Assembly: GCA_031274045.1 (NCBI GenBank)
Contig: JAISQS010000533.1
Location: forward strand, 1 to 7,012
DNA length: 7,012 nucleotides
Direction of reading: 5' to 3'
From: Planctomycetaceae bacterium
GTDB lineage: Bacteria; Planctomycetota; Planctomycetia; Pirellulales; Thermoguttaceae
Position 1 is the first letter of the stretch. Each line of letters begins with the position of its first letter. The notes below the pieces were generated by a model, which did not search any database, was not told the DNA's origin, and saw only the letters and a program-made list of their open reading frames with translations. The translations under genes were made by a program, and so were the position numbers. Shown in pieces: positions 6,377 through 7,012 of the stretch.

Positions 6377-6509
6377 TGAGCTATGCGAAAGAAATTTTTC
6401 CTGATTGTTTTGGATTTTGTGTGAGGTTTACATTTGAAAGGAGACATCCGAATACCACATAAGTTTGCCGCGAAGCGGCGAAGGACTGGAACGCGGGCAT
6501 CCCACCCGC

Positions 6510-6778
6510 GTTATACCACACATCTTTTAAGATGCTTTTTTTTGAGAATACGAAATAAACGAAAAATACGAAACATGACGAAATAATTTTTTTAACGCTA
6601 AACACGCTAAAAAACGAAATTCGCGAAAGTGATTTTAAAAATTGTGTTTATTAAAATCGTGTTTATTAAAATTGTGCGCATTTTGTATTTTCGTGTATTT
6701 CGCGTTAAAAAAATTTTCGAAATTACTTTTCGTTTATTTTGTATGTTTCGTATTCTCAAAAAAGATGTGTGGTATAAC
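6510..6778. repeat. AT-rich inner palindrome (contains AACGC family, copy 3)
   Basis: Perfectly matched blocks pair across the element: 6510-6528 with 6760-6778 (19 bases), 6544-6555 with 6746-6757 (12 bases), 6553-6565 with 6727-6739 (13 bases) and 6585-6598 with 6702-6715 (14 bases). Between blocks the arms differ by short indels. The inner blocks contain TTTAACGC, like the ends of the repeats at 4110-4219 and 5031-5116. The centre carries a tandem duplication. Confidence 0.8.
6644..6673 (+). repeat. Tandem 15-bp duplication in the palindrome centre
   Basis: The unit GTGTTTATTAAAATC (6644-6658) is followed directly by GTGTTTATTAAAATT (6659-6673), identical at 14 of 15 positions. It lies in the unpaired central part of the AT-rich palindrome, where slippage during replication would be expected. 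Confidence 0.75.
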
Positions 6779-6783
6779 GATGT

Positions 6784-6898
6784 GTCCCGCCCGCCTAAGT
6801 GCATTAGGAAACCAAATGAGTTTGGAAGGAACGCCAAGACGTTTTGGCGTTCAGTTCAAACTTGTTTGGTTCTATTACACACAGAGGCGGGCGGGGAC
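6784..6898. repeat. GC-capped inner palindrome
   Basis: GTCCCGCCCGCCT (6784-6796) pairs with AGGCGGGCGGGGAC (6885-6898) with a single bulged base. The middle of the arms also matches, for example ACCAAATGAGTTTG with CAAACTTGTTTGGT, and the tip is AACGCCAA (6830-6837) with TTGGCGTT (6844-6851) around a 6-base loop. The whole 115 bases can fold as one hairpin. Its outer right end overlaps the right terminal repeat of the mosaic, where GCGGGC and GCCCGC offer an alternative pairing. Confidence 0.8.
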
Positions 6899-6932
6899 GC
6901 CCGCGTTCCAGTCCGCGCCGCTTCGCGGCAAT

Positions 6933-7012
6933 TGTCGGCGGCTGCGCCGACATTGGGCGTTTTGGTTTTGCCGATGCGTTTTGGCGATCCAGTTGTCGGC
7001 TTGCGCCGACGC
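6933..7012. repeat. Two small GTCGGC/GCCGAC hairpins at the window edge
   Basis: TGTCGGCG (6933-6940) pairs with CGCCGACA (6945-6952) around GCTG. GTCGGC (6995-7000) pairs with GCCGAC (7005-7010) around TTGC. The two hairpins are variants of the same unit, and the DNA between them repeats GCGTTTTGG. The series probably continues beyond the window. Confidence 0.65.

Larger units (their letters stand above)
6466..6930. repeat. Nested palindromic mosaic with 33-bp terminal inverted repeats
   Basis: The outer arms 6466-6499 and 6898-6930 are inverted copies differing by about one small indel and one or two substitutions; each contains GCCGCGAAGCGGC and GGACTGGAACGCGGGC. Between them lie a short hairpin (CGCGGG 6492-6497 with CCCGCG 6505-6510), a large AT-rich palindrome (6510-6778) and a third palindrome (6784-6898). 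The outer arms are also hairpins by themselves. The arrangement looks like palindromic units inserted beside or into one another. No transposase or clear target-site duplication is visible. Confidence 0.8.
6377..7012. other. Gene-free intergenic region made of palindromes
   Basis: This 636-base stretch upstream of mtaB contains no credible gene. Short open frames on the minus strand (6381-6605 and 6607-6837) only translate repeat DNA. Positions 6377-6465 should contain the mtaB leader and promoter, but no clear -35/-10 pair is seen on the minus strand. An AAAGGAG at 6437-6443 on the plus strand has no start codon at a usable distance. From 6466 to the window end the DNA is a mosaic of inverted repeats, described separately. 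Confidence 0.75.

Noticed and set aside
6381..6605. 74-residue minus-strand open frame upstream of mtaB
   Set aside because: Its middle (NAGGMPAFQSFAASRQ) is the translation of the palindromic terminal repeat, a kind of artefact open frame; no other support.
6466..6930. Insertion sequence with transposase
   Set aside because: Terminal inverted repeats are present, but the interior is palindromic and encodes no transposase; at most it is a non-autonomous element.

Overview
The window holds four protein-coding genes: a chemotaxis-type histidine kinase with an unusual domain order (253-2541, +), a membrane protein of unknown function (3076-4020, +), an RluA-family rRNA/tRNA pseudouridine synthase (4242-5003, +), and the tRNA methylthiotransferase MtaB (5123-6376, -). 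Intergenic spaces are long and almost entirely filled with inverted repeats. No rRNA, tRNA, CRISPR array, transposase or phage gene was seen.

The genes point to a bacterium of moderately low GC with a two-component chemotaxis apparatus. The pseudouridine synthase and the membrane protein have the flavour of Planctomycetota/PVC-superphylum proteins, and dispersed palindromic repeats are common there, but this is an impression from memory and cannot be settled from the window.

Layout. 1-252: no confident gene; possibly the 3' end of an upstream gene, then the leader of cheA. 253-2541: CheA homologue with order P3-P4-P5-P1-P2, a circular permutation of the usual P1-P2-P3-P4-P5. 2542-3075: a candidate promoter and a large imperfect palindrome with about 70-bp arms. 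3076-4020: three-TM protein with a cytosolic C-terminal domain. 4021-4241: a terminator-like hairpin and an A/C-then-T/G repeat. 4242-5003: pseudouridine synthase. 5004-5122: a second copy of the same repeat family, lying between convergent genes. 5123-6376: mtaB. 6377-7012: a nested mosaic of palindromes with no gene.

The two RNA-modifying enzymes (pseudouridine synthase, MtaB) are convergent and so not co-transcribed; the membrane protein and the pseudouridine synthase are separated by a terminator-like hairpin. Nothing suggests that the four genes form one pathway. The most striking non-gene signal is compositional: codon third positions run from mostly G/T at the start of genes to mostly A/C at the end (for example 36/40 G/T to 39/40 A/C in the membrane-protein gene), so each gene is a unit whose two halves are complementary in composition.
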